Assembly (NCBI GenBank): GCA_022870745.1
Contig: CP085323.1
Coordinates: forward strand, 744,001-808,000
Reading direction: 5' to 3'
From: Silvibacterium acidisoli
GTDB taxonomy: Bacteria > Acidobacteriota > Terriglobia > Terriglobales > Acidobacteriaceae
Length of the DNA stretch: 64,000 nucleotides
Below the pieces are notes generated by a model. The model made no database searches, was not told where the DNA came from, and worked only from the letters and a program-made list of their open reading frames with translations. This document shows, one piece after another, positions 51,313 to 59,236 of the stretch. A program made the translations under genes and the position numbers. Numbering within the stretch: the stretch's first letter is position 1; each line of letters begins with the position of its first letter.

Positions 51313-52746
51313 ATGCGACAACTTCTTTCCCTGCCCCTCCTCGGACTTCTTGCGCTGCCATCGGCTGCGCAATCCACGCCTCCGCTCGATCCGGCGACCC
51401 GCCAGCTTGCCCACGATGTCTTCAAGCAACTCATCGAGATCAACACAACGGACTCCGTCGGCAGCGTGACCGAGGCCTCGAAGGTTATTCGCGAAAGGCT
51501 GCTGGCCGCGGGCTTTGCTGAGTCGGACCTGTATCTGGGCGGCCCGAATGACCGCAAGCAGAACCTGGTTGTCACCTATCACGGCAGCGGTGAAAAAAAG
51601 CCCATTCTCTTCATCGGTCATCTCGACGTCGTCGAGGCGAAGCGCTCCGACTGGACGACCGACCCGTTTCAGTTCGTCGAGAAGGACGGCTTCTACTACG
51701 GGCGCGGCACACAGGACATGAAAGAGTCAGACGCCATCCTCGTGACCATGCTCATCGAGATGAAGAAGCATGGCTACAAGCCCGACCGAGACCTGATCGT
51801 TGCCTTTACCGCCGATGAAGAAGTTGGGAAATCGAACGGCGTCGACTGGCTGATCAAGAACCAGCCGGAGCGGATGAAGGGTGAGTTCGTGCTCAACTCC
51901 GACGGCGGCGGGGTAGATCTCGAGAAGGGTAAGCCGGTCTCGGTGAACCTGGACGCCACGGAAAAGCTGTACGGGGACTACCAACTGACAGTGACGAATC
52001 CCGGCGGTCACAGCTCACTGCCAGTGCCCGACAATGCCATTTACCACCTGGCCGACGCGCTGGGCCGGCTGGAACACTACCAGTTCCCTTTTGAGCTGAA
52101 TGCCGTCACGAAGGCCTACTTCGCCAAGATGGCCGAGCGCGAGACTGGCCAAAAGGCTGACGATCTGAAGAACATCGTCTCGGGCAATCCTGATCCGGCT
52201 GCAGTGAAGCGCCTCTCTGAAGGCAGCCCCGAATGGAACTCGATGATGCACACCACCTGCGTAGCCACGCGGCTTGAGGCCGGGCACGCCAATAACGCCC
52301 TGCCACAGCTGGCACAGGCCAACGTGAACTGCCGCATCCTGCCCGGCTATTCGCTGGAGCAGATCCGCCAGCAGCTGATCTCGATCTTCAACGACCCCAA
52401 GGTCACGGTGCGTTATATGAACGACGCGGGCGAGGTCTTCGACAAGGCTCCTGACCGCAAGCAGCTGCCTCCTCCGGCGGTAAACCCTGAAGTGATGGCT
52501 GCGATGGAAAAGCTTGCTGGCCAGATGTGGCCGGGAGCGCCGGTGATTCCGACCATGGCGACCGGCGCGTCCGATTCCGTCTACACCAACGCCGCCGGGA
52601 TTCCCAGCTACGGCATCAGCGGGATCGCGCTCGAGACGAACGATGTGCGCGCGCACGGGCAGGATGAACGGGTACCCGTCGAGGCGTATTACCGGGGAGT
52701 GGCGTTTTATCTGGAGTTTGTGAGGATGCTGACCGGCAAACAATAA
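51313..52746 (+). CDS. Exported M20 peptidase
   Basis: I place the start at ATG 51313, after AAGGA; a frame back to 51205 runs into unrelated sequence. The 477-residue protein has a signal peptide (RQLLSLPLLGLLALPSAAQ) and the di-zinc M20 residues: H in GHLDVVEA, D in GTQDMKESD, E-E in TADEEVG, D in NSDGGGVD and H in the C-terminal part. It is a carboxypeptidase or dipeptidase type. REP F lies between this gene and the divergent S9 gene. Confidence 0.85.
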   Translation: MRQLLSLPLLGLLALPSAAQSTPPLDPATRQLAHDVFKQLIEINTTDSVGSVTEASKVIRERLLAAGFAESDLYLGGPNDRKQNLVVTYHGSGEKKPILFIGHLDVVEAKRSDWTTDPFQFVEKDGFYYGRGTQDMKESDAILVTMLIEMKKHGYKPDRDLIVAFTADEEVGKSNGVDWLIKNQPERMKGEFVLNSDGGGVDLEKGKPVSVNLDATEKLYGDYQLTVTNPGGHSSLPVPDNAIYHLADALGRLEHYQFPFELNAVTKAYFAKMAERETGQKADDLKNIVSGNPDPAAVKRLSEGSPEWNSMMHTTCVATRLEAGHANNALPQLAQANVNCRILPGYSLEQIRQQLISIFNDPKVTVRYMNDAGEVFDKAPDRKQLPPPAVNPEVMAAMEKLAGQMWPGAPVIPTMATGASDSVYTNAAGIPSYGISGIALETNDVRAHGQDERVPVEAYYRGVAFYLEFVRMLTGKQ

Positions 52747-52766
52747 GAATTATTGAAGGATAACTC

Positions 52767-53930
52767 TTATTGCTCGACTGTTCTCTTGAGCTGCCCGCAG
52801 GCTGCGTAGATATCGCGGCCTCGCGGGCGGCGGATAAACGCCGGGATTCCGCGCTCGATGAGGTGCTGCTGGAAGCGGGCTACGTCATCCGGGTCGGGCA
52901 TGGTGTACGGGATGGACGGGCCGGGGTTCCAGGCGATCAGGTTGACCTTGGCCGGGAAGTTCGCCCTCCTCAGCAGCTTCACCACTTCGCCGGCATGTTC
53001 GAGCTGGTCGTTGACGCCGCCCAGCAGCACGTATTCGAAGGTCACGCGCTCGCGCGGGCGGAGCGGCACCTGCCGCACGGCTTCGATGAGGTCGCCGATA
53101 TCCCATTTGCGCGTGATCGGCATGACCTGCTCGCGAACGGTATTGTTCGACGCATTCAGCGAGATGGCCAGCTTGGGCCGGACTTTCTCCAGCGCAAATT
53201 TTTCGATGCCGGGGACAATTCCTGATGTAGAGACGGTCATACGCGACTCGGCGATACCAACTTCAGAAACCAGCAGCCGGACGGCATCCATAAAAGCGTC
53301 GTAGTTCAGGAAGGGCTCGCCCATTCCCATGAAGACCAGGTTGATGCGGTCGCGGCCGATCTTTACCTTGTGGCGGTCGAGCACGGCTACGACCTGCCCG
53401 GCGATCTCGCCTGCGCTCAAATTACGAATGATTCCCAGCTTCGCCGTCAGGCAGAACTGGCAGTTCACCGCGCAGCCGATCTGACTGGAGACGCAGATGG
53501 TCGCGTCGTGATGTCCTGCGAGTTCTTCTACCCCGGCTTCCGATCCATCTCCCTCTTCGCCATCGTCGCCTTCGGGCATCCAGACTGTTTCAACCGTCTG
53601 CCCGTCGCCGGTGGCGATGAGATAGCGTTCAGTACCGTCCACGGATCGGAAAGTCTCCGCGATGGTGGGTCTTCCGATGGAATATTCGGCTTCGAGGAGC
53701 TTTTCGCGGAGGTCTTTGGGGAGAGTCGATACGGCTGAAAGGTCGTTCTCCCAGCCCCGGTAAAGGGCTTCGGTGAGCTGCTTCGTCCTGTAGGCGGGGA
53801 CGGAAAACTGCTTCAGTAGATCCGTAAGCTGCTCATTTGAAAGGCCAAACAGCGAACGGAGAGCAATCGGAGTCGATGGCGGTGCTGGAGCGTCTAAAAT
53901 AGAGAGTAGGTTTTCCCTGCCAGACGTCAT
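52767..53930 (-). CDS. rlmN: 23S rRNA/tRNA adenine C2-methyltransferase RlmN
   Basis: I choose ATG 53930 (MTSGRENLLS); a frame to 54041 has no ribosome site. The 387-residue radical SAM protein has CVSSQIGCAVNCQFCLTA with the CxxxCxxC cluster and the methyl-carrying Cys in IYAACGQLK. It methylates C2 of A2503 in 23S rRNA. No strong Shine-Dalgarno is visible. It is divergent from the M16 gene. Confidence 0.92.
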   Translation of the reverse strand: MTSGRENLLSILDAPAPPSTPIALRSLFGLSNEQLTDLLKQFSVPAYRTKQLTEALYRGWENDLSAVSTLPKDLREKLLEAEYSIGRPTIAETFRSVDGTERYLIATGDGQTVETVWMPEGDDGEEGDGSEAGVEELAGHHDATICVSSQIGCAVNCQFCLTAKLGIIRNLSAGEIAGQVVAVLDRHKVKIGRDRINLVFMGMGEPFLNYDAFMDAVRLLVSEVGIAESRMTVSTSGIVPGIEKFALEKVRPKLAISLNASNNTVREQVMPITRKWDIGDLIEAVRQVPLRPRERVTFEYVLLGGVNDQLEHAGEVVKLLRRANFPAKVNLIAWNPGPSIPYTMPDPDDVARFQQHLIERGIPAFIRRPRGRDIYAACGQLKRTVEQ

Positions 53931-54045
53931 CGCTATACCGAATGTGGAGCCGTATCGCCAGCATAGCGCATGTAGCGCCACAGAGCGCGGCAGGCTCTTT
54001 TTCGAGCGCCGTGGCCCATAGAGAAGGGCACTTATCAACAAACTT

Positions 54046-55320
54046 ATGGATCAAGAAAGAAATATTCGTCGCACAATTCTGCCGAACGGCCTGACCATCC
54101 TCACAGAAAAGATGAACCACATCCGTTCGGTCTCGATGGGGATGTGGATCCGGGCTGGCTCCCGGCATGAGCTGCCGCAGGTCAACGGCATTTCCCATTT
54201 CGTGGAACACATGGTTTTCAAGGGCACCAAGTCCCGCTCGGCGCAGATGATTGCCCGCGAGGTGGACGCGATCGGGGGCAATCTAGACGCCTTCACCGGT
54301 AAAGAGACGGTGTGCTTCAACATGAAGGTCCTCGACGAGCACGTGCCGATCGCGCTGAACGTGCTGTCGGACCTGGTGATGCACCCGGTCTTCGCGAGCG
54401 AAGAGATCGACCGCGAACGCGGCGTCATTCTTGAAGAGATCAAGATGGACGAGGACAACCCGGATTACCTGGTCCACGAGATTTTTACCCAGAGCTTCTG
54501 GAAGGACCATCCGCTGGGCAAACCGATCCTGGGAACGAAAAAGACGGTGGGCAGCTTCGAGCGCAATACCCTGCTCGACTTCCACGGCAGCAAGTTCCTG
54601 GGCGGCAACATGATCTTTTCTGCTGCGGGAAACATCGAGCATGACGCCTTCGTCGAGCAGGTTACTCGCCGCTTTGAATCGCTTCCCTCGGGCAAGAGCG
54701 TGGTTCCGGAGGCTCCCCCCAAGGCGAGCGCGCGGATCAACATGCGCAACAAGAAGTCGCTCGAGCAGGTGCAGCTTTGCCTGGGCGTTCCGGCTCCGCG
54801 CATGGCCGACGACTCGCGTTACGTCACGCTGATCCTGAATACGGTGCTGGGCGGCGGCATGAGTTCGCGTCTCTTCCAGACGATTCGCGAAGAACGCGGG
54901 CTGGCCTATGCCATTTACAGCGACCTGAATCCCTACAGCGATACGGGATCGCTCTGCGTTTACGCCGGAACCTCTTCGGATAAGGCAGTTAAAGTGGTCG
55001 ACCTGGTCATGGCCGAGTTTGCCCGCCTGAAGAACGACCCGCTCCCGGAAGAGGAGCTGCGGCGTGCAAAGGATCAGCTGAAGGGCAACCTGCTGCTGTC
55101 GCTCGAAAGCTCGATGTCGCGCATGTCGAACCTGGCCCGTCAGGAGATGTACTTCCAGTACTTCTTCAGCCAGCAGGAGATCCTGGACCGCGTGGAGCAG
55201 GTGACCGCCGAACAGGTTCGAGAGGCGGCTAATACGCTCTTCCAGCCGGAAGTGGTGGCGGCGACGCTTCTGGGCAGGCTGGATGGGTTGAAGCTTACTC
55301 GCGATCACCTGGTTTGCTAG
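54046..55320 (+). CDS. M16 family zinc peptidase
   Basis: A 424-residue protein with the inverted zinc motif in HFVEHMVFKGT (HxxEH) and GKETVCF downstream; the third ligand is probably in a later Glu. This is the pitrilysin type with a single half. It may act in peptide turnover and is often paired with a second inactive half, not present here. It is divergent from rlmN. Confidence 0.9.
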   Translation: MDQERNIRRTILPNGLTILTEKMNHIRSVSMGMWIRAGSRHELPQVNGISHFVEHMVFKGTKSRSAQMIAREVDAIGGNLDAFTGKETVCFNMKVLDEHVPIALNVLSDLVMHPVFASEEIDRERGVILEEIKMDEDNPDYLVHEIFTQSFWKDHPLGKPILGTKKTVGSFERNTLLDFHGSKFLGGNMIFSAAGNIEHDAFVEQVTRRFESLPSGKSVVPEAPPKASARINMRNKKSLEQVQLCLGVPAPRMADDSRYVTLILNTVLGGGMSSRLFQTIREERGLAYAIYSDLNPYSDTGSLCVYAGTSSDKAVKVVDLVMAEFARLKNDPLPEEELRRAKDQLKGNLLLSLESSMSRMSNLARQEMYFQYFFSQQEILDRVEQVTAEQVREAANTLFQPEVVAATLLGRLDGLKLTRDHLVC

Positions 55321-55321
55321 G

Positions 55322-55349
55322 GGTTAGGAACCAGGAATTAGGGATTAGG
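55322..55349 (+). repeat. Short tandem 7-mer array after M16 gene
   Basis: Four 7-base units sharing NNNNAGG (GGTTAGG, AACCAGG, AATTAGG, GATTAGG) lie end to end. The rest of the 270-base gap holds REP G and a degenerate copy of the second repeat family. Confidence 0.5.
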
Positions 55350-55384
55350 ACCCGAACACCCCGTGGTTGTTTGGGTTCGTTCTT

Positions 55385-55415
55385 CCCACCCAAGCCAAGC
55401 TTGGATGGGGCACCC
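55385..55415 (-). repeat. REP-like palindrome G (short loop)
   Basis: A 31-base variant with arms CCCACCCAAGC and GCTTGGATGGG and the CACCC end, inverted sense. Its flanks from about 55376 to 55475 match the flanks of copy I. Confidence 0.8.
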
Positions 55416-55590
55416 ATTTTCGTGGCTGGTCTGGCGTTGTGAAAAGCAGGTTCCTCGCTTGGCTCGGACTGGAAAGCTTGCAGGGGAGCCAACGATACTC
55501 GTACCTTGCTCCCTGATCTATGTGCCCTGTTCCCTGTTCTTGAGCGTTTGGCTGGCATGCTGCGTCTTGATCCTTTAGGATTGCGTTGGG

Positions 55591-56124
55591 ATGGACTACA
55601 AAATGATGCTCTCGATTGTTCGTAAAGATACCCGGAAACGGCGTGAAGCTGGCTTTACGCTGATGGAACTGCTGATCGTTATCAGCATCATGCTCATCCT
55701 CATGCTGATTGCCATTCCGAACTTCGCCGGCATGAAGATGAATGCCAACGAGACGTCGGCGATTCAATCGCTGCGTGCCATCTACGAAGCCCAGATTCAA
55801 TTCCAGACCACCTACCCGGCCAATGGTTTTTCGTGCTCGCTGGCGGCGTTAGGCGGGGACCCGAAGAGTGGCGCTCCTACGCCGCAGTCGGCACAGATGC
55901 TTGAGGGCACGCTGGCTACCGGCCAGAAGAGCGGCTACACCTTCAACATCGTGAACTGCACCAAGGTCACGGTGAACAACCAGGATATGTACACGGGCTA
56001 CGAAGTAACGGCGGTTCCGCAGGCAGTGGGCAAGACCGGCCATCGCGGATTCTGCATCGACCAGCAGGGCGCGGTCACGGCTGACCCGGCTGGCGGCACG
56101 AGCTGCACCCAGCCCCTGCAGTGA
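55591..56124 (+). CDS. Type IV pilin/pseudopilin-like protein
   Basis: A 177-residue protein with the prepilin peptidase site REAGFTLMELLIVISIMLI, including Glu at the fifth position after cleavage. The hydrophobic helix continues to about residue 45. Cysteines at the C-terminal part may form disulfides (SFSCSLAAL, IVNCTKV, GFCIDQQ, TSCTQ). It fits a major or minor pseudopilin. The LolA-like gene follows in a 4-base overlap. Confidence 0.85.
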   Translation: MDYKMMLSIVRKDTRKRREAGFTLMELLIVISIMLILMLIAIPNFAGMKMNANETSAIQSLRAIYEAQIQFQTTYPANGFSCSLAALGGDPKSGAPTPQSAQMLEGTLATGQKSGYTFNIVNCTKVTVNNQDMYTGYEVTAVPQAVGKTGHRGFCIDQQGAVTADPAGGTSCTQPLQ

Positions 56125-56768
56125 AAAAGCGTCTCCTTCTCCTATTGGCTTGCGGGCTGGTCCGTTTCTCCGGACCGGCCCAGCAGCCCTCGGCGACCGA
56201 GCTGGCAGCGAAGGTCGACCATCACTACAATTCTCTCCACTCTCTCGAAGTCCACTTTACCCAGCAATACGAGGGCATGGGCATGAACCGCCGCGAAGAA
56301 GGCGTGCTCCTGCTCAAGAAGCCCGGACGCATGCGCTGGACCTATACCAGGCCAGACGGCAAGCTCTTCCTCGTGGACGGCAAGTTCGGGTACTTCTATT
56401 CGCCGGGAGACACCGAGGTGCAGCAGGTTCCGGTGAAGAAGCTGGACGACATGCGCTCGCCGCTCAGCCTGCTGCTGGGGCATACGCAGCTGTCAAAAGA
56501 ACTGACGGACCTGAGGATTGCTCCCGGAGCGGACGGCGCATACGCGCTGACTGGTATTCCGAAGGGCATGGAGAAGCGGGTGGCCTCGTTCGAGGTGACA
56601 GCGGCCGCGGATGGGACGATCCGCTCGATGCGCGTGGAAGAGACCGACGGCATCGTGAATACCTTCAGCTTTTCGGGTGAAGCGGTGAATCCCCCGGCGA
56701 AGGATTCGGATTTCGTTTTTCAGCTACCGGCGGGTGCGCACTTTGTTGAGGGGCTGCCTCCGGTTTAG
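56121..56768 (+). CDS. LolA-like outer membrane lipoprotein carrier
   Basis: A 215-residue protein from GTG 56121 overlapping the previous TGA. A signal peptide (KRLLLLLACGLVRFSGPAQ) is followed by the LolA pattern: HSLEVHFTQQYEG, KKPGRMRWTYTRPDGKLFLVDG and GYFYSPGDTEV. It would carry lipoproteins across the periplasm. The link to a pseudopilin gene is worth noting. It converges with the PIN toxin gene, overlapping it by four bases. Confidence 0.8.
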   Translation: MKKRLLLLLACGLVRFSGPAQQPSATELAAKVDHHYNSLHSLEVHFTQQYEGMGMNRREEGVLLLKKPGRMRWTYTRPDGKLFLVDGKFGYFYSPGDTEVQQVPVKKLDDMRSPLSLLLGHTQLSKELTDLRIAPGADGAYALTGIPKGMEKRVASFEVTAAADGTIRSMRVEETDGIVNTFSFSGEAVNPPAKDSDFVFQLPAGAHFVEGLPPV

Positions 56769-57169
56769 AGGATTGGCAGCGAGAGATACTCGGCTGGCGT
56801 CACGATCCGGATACCAGCGTACTCGCCGAGGGTGAGCAGGTCTTTATCGCCGGTGACGAGCAATGAGGCAGAGGCTGACTCGGCACATTCCAGGACTTTG
56901 TTGTCATCCGGGTCGCGGCAGATATCCACTGATCCGCGCAACTCGACTCGGATTGCATTGCCAAACAGTGCGGGCAGGATACGAGCGGTCTGTTCACGGG
57001 TCCAGTTAAAGCTGCGTTCGAGGACGTGCGTCAGTTCTTCTTCGAGTTCCGTTCCGATTGCCAGGGTGTCGGCTTCAAGGGCGCGCTTGACCGCCTGATA
57101 GACGGTTCCTTTCCCTTTCGAAAAGACGAGCGCGGGGATCAGGACATTCGTGTCGAGAACAACGATCAT
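56765..57169 (-). CDS. PIN-domain toxin, VapC-like
   Basis: A 134-residue PIN_3-type protein with acidic catalytic residues in VVLDTNVLIPAL, ELEEELTHVL, DPDDNKVLECAE and TGDKDLLTLG. It would cut RNA. Its ATG overlaps the antitoxin stop by four bases (ATGA). Confidence 0.8.
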   Translation of the reverse strand: MIVVLDTNVLIPALVFSKGKGTVYQAVKRALEADTLAIGTELEEELTHVLERSFNWTREQTARILPALFGNAIRVELRGSVDICRDPDDNKVLECAESASASLLVTGDKDLLTLGEYAGIRIVTPAEYLSLPIL

Positions 57170-57456
57170 CCAGCGGCCCGGACTTTATGCTCCTGTTTCG
57201 CATCTCGTTCCGCGCGAACTTCTTTGAGCAGCCGGGGAATGTCTTCTTCGGTGTAGCCGCGGGGATTTGCGCCAGCTCCGATTGCCACCGCAGCTTCCAA
57301 TGCTTTAACGGCCCGCGCGGCGCGATAGGTACGGAAGGCTTCGCGGAACAGGTCGCTCATGGTGCGGCTTTCGGCCTCCGCGATCGCCTCGGCTTCTTTC
57401 GCCAGTTCCGGCGGGAGGCTGATGGTGTAGACCCGGGATTTGCGCGTGGCTGGCAT
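57166..57456 (-). CDS. RHH antitoxin of the PIN toxin
   Basis: A 96-residue protein. The N-terminal strand SRVYTISLPPELA and helices with AEAESRTMSDLFREAFRTY give a ribbon-helix-helix fold. The C-terminus (TEEDIPRLLKEVRAERD) is the expected toxin-wrapping tail. It is the first gene of the TA unit, with a perfect operator palindrome upstream. Confidence 0.78.
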   Translation of the reverse strand: MPATRKSRVYTISLPPELAKEAEAIAEAESRTMSDLFREAFRTYRAARAVKALEAAVAIGAGANPRGYTEEDIPRLLKEVRAERDAKQEHKVRAAG

Positions 57457-57472
57457 TTGCTTGATTTTACGC

Positions 57473-57491
57473 TGTAATGGATTCCATTACA
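57473..57491. promoter_or_regulatory. Perfect 19-bp palindrome, TA operator candidate
   Basis: TGTAATGGA and TCCATTACA flank a central T. It is 17 bases before the antitoxin ATG and 12 bases before the divergent BNR gene, so one site could control both. Confidence 0.7.
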
Positions 57492-57502
57492 CTAACTTCG
57501 TT

Positions 57503-58684
57503 ATGAAGATCCTTTCTCTCGCTAAGTGCTGCGCCATATTTGCCTTGCTCGCGACAGGCTGTCGTTTTGCCGGGTATGCGCAGGAGCCGCATTCCGGTCC
57601 GTGGGTTTACCAGGACGGCCTGACGAAGGAGAACCTGCGCGGGATTGTGAATGTGGGCGGTGGGATCGTGTGGGCAAGCGGGGCGCATGGCATTGTCCGG
57701 CGGACTGAAGATGCCGGGTATATGTGGCAGTCGTGCTCAATGCCTGCTGGTGCGGAGGATTTGGATTTTCGTGGGATTCAGGCTTGGGATGAGAACAATG
57801 CCGTGGTTATGTCTTCGGGTCCGGGGGATCAGTCACGGATTTATAGGACTACGGATGGATGCCAGACCTGGAAGGTCGTTTTTACGAATCCCGATAAGGA
57901 CGGGTTCTGGGATGCGATGGCATTTTGGGATAAGCAGCATGGCGAAATCATCGGAGATCCTGTAACCCGACCGCAGCTTGAAGGAGGGGTGGTTACTGCC
58001 TCTTATCCTGATTCTCCTGGGAATTATCCGCAGGACAAAAGAGCACCTCTGTTGGAAAAGAAAACAGAAACCAGGTTTGCGGTATTTGTTACTTCGGACG
58101 GCGGTGCGACGTGGAAGGAAGATCAGGGAGCGTTTTTTCAAAGTGACCCTCACAGATCAGGTGCTTTCGCCGCCAGCAATTCTTCTCTAGTCCGGCGTGA
58201 GCAATCAGGCTGGTTTGGCATCGGTGGTCTGGATGGCAGCTTCATTTATCGCGGAGTAGATGCGACTGACGTAATGTCGTTCGACGGGCTCTTCTGGGAA
58301 AAGAAGCCTGTGCCCATTTCTGGTGGCACGGAATCGGCTGGAGTGTTCTCTGTCTCGTTCGCTGACGGGCAGCACGGCATCGCTGTCGGCGGGGATTACA
58401 AGAAGCCATCCGCGACTGCTGGCACGGCGGCCTGGACGGCGGATGGTGGCATGACGTGGACGGCTGCGGTGCGGCCTCCGCATGGGTATCGGTCTTCAGT
58501 TGCCTGGGATGCTGCGGCGAAGGCGTGGATTGCGGTTGGTACGAACGGGTCGGATATCAGTTATGACGATGGCCGGACCTGGGTTCGGCTCGATGACGGT
58601 AATTGGAATGCCTTGAGTCTGCCATGGGTGGTGGGTCCGGATGGGCGGGTGGCTCGGCTGGGTAATCTGCCTCGGCGGAAGTAG
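57503..58684 (+). CDS. Exported BNR-repeat (YCF48-like) protein
   Basis: I choose ATG 57503; a frame from 57440 runs through the TA operator. The 393-residue protein has an N-terminal export signal with a possible lipobox (FALLATGC, -3 Ala is not ideal) and at least four BNR-type motifs: TTDGCQTW, TSDGGATW, TADGGMTW and YDDGRTW. The repeats would form a beta-propeller. The function is unknown. Its promoter overlaps the TA operator. Confidence 0.65.
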   Translation: MKILSLAKCCAIFALLATGCRFAGYAQEPHSGPWVYQDGLTKENLRGIVNVGGGIVWASGAHGIVRRTEDAGYMWQSCSMPAGAEDLDFRGIQAWDENNAVVMSSGPGDQSRIYRTTDGCQTWKVVFTNPDKDGFWDAMAFWDKQHGEIIGDPVTRPQLEGGVVTASYPDSPGNYPQDKRAPLLEKKTETRFAVFVTSDGGATWKEDQGAFFQSDPHRSGAFAASNSSLVRREQSGWFGIGGLDGSFIYRGVDATDVMSFDGLFWEKKPVPISGGTESAGVFSVSFADGQHGIAVGGDYKKPSATAGTAAWTADGGMTWTAAVRPPHGYRSSVAWDAAAKAWIAVGTNGSDISYDDGRTWVRLDDGNWNALSLPWVVGPDGRVARLGNLPRRK

Positions 58685-58692
58685 TCTGCTCA

Positions 58693-58744
58693 GCGGCTGA
58701 AGCCGTTTCTTTCCTGCCTCTTTCGGCACGGCTGAAGCCGTGCC
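58693..58744 (+). repeat. Two GGCTGAAGCC hairpins after BNR gene
   Basis: CGGCTGAAGCCG (58693-58704) is followed by TTTCTTT. A longer perfect copy, GGCACGGC and GCCGTGCC around TGAA, lies at 58725-58744. The first may act as a terminator. Both share the GGCTGAAGCC core and look like members of one repeat family. Confidence 0.6.
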
Positions 58745-58804
58745 CTGTTACAAAACGGGCGGATTCGGCATTTCTCTTCTCTATACATTCGGAGTTGCCA
58801 TGCC

Positions 58805-58835
58805 GGGTGCCCCATCCGAGCTCCGCTTGGGTGGG
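58805..58835 (+). repeat. REP-like palindrome H (short loop)
   Basis: A 31-base variant with arms CCCATCCGAGC and GCTTGGGTGGG after GGGTG. It faces copy I in inverted sense 147 bases away. Confidence 0.8.
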
Positions 58836-58864
58836 GTATAACACCATACCCCATGCAAAACGCT

Positions 58865-58953
58865 TGTCATTCCGAGTGAAACGAGGAACCTCCTGTTGGA
58901 GGTATTGGCGGAAATGAAGAAAAAGCAGATTCCTCACTGCGTTCGGAATGACA
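58865..58953. repeat. Inverted repeat of the TGTCATTCCGA family
   Basis: TGTCATTCCGA and TCGGAATGACA form the outer ends of two 24-base arms (58865-58888, 58930-58953). A smaller hairpin (ACCTCC and GGAGGT) lies inside. Half-copies lie at 44838, 55441 and 59046. Confidence 0.7.
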
Positions 58954-58982
58954 ATTTCTGAAATAAGAGAAGAATCGTTCTT

Positions 58983-59021
58983 CCCACCCAAGACGATGAG
59001 ACTGTCTTGGATGGGGCACCC
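58983..59021 (-). repeat. REP-like palindrome I
   Basis: The 39-base unit in inverted sense, with AAGAC and GTCTT inner arms. The flanks match those of copy G, including TTTTCGTGGCTG after the CACCC end. The remaining sequence to 59236 shows no gene. Confidence 0.8.
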
Positions 59022-59236
59022 GTTTTCGTGGCTGATCCGGCATGGTGAAGGGCAGGTTCGTCGCTTGCCTGGATTGACAGGCGCGGGAGGATCGCGAATC
59101 GAGCTCCCTGCATCCGGCTGAATCGAGAGCCACCGCTGACGCCTCCGGGGCGTTTTTGGGGTTCGACTGCACTTGAACGGATCGCTGGTTGCCTGCGTCT
59201 ATCGATTGCCCCAAACTGGTAACCTGAAATAGACCC

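Noticed and set aside
55345-55800. 151-codon minus frame over REP G
   Set aside because: Most of it is translated repeat DNA and it is antisense to the pseudopilin start.
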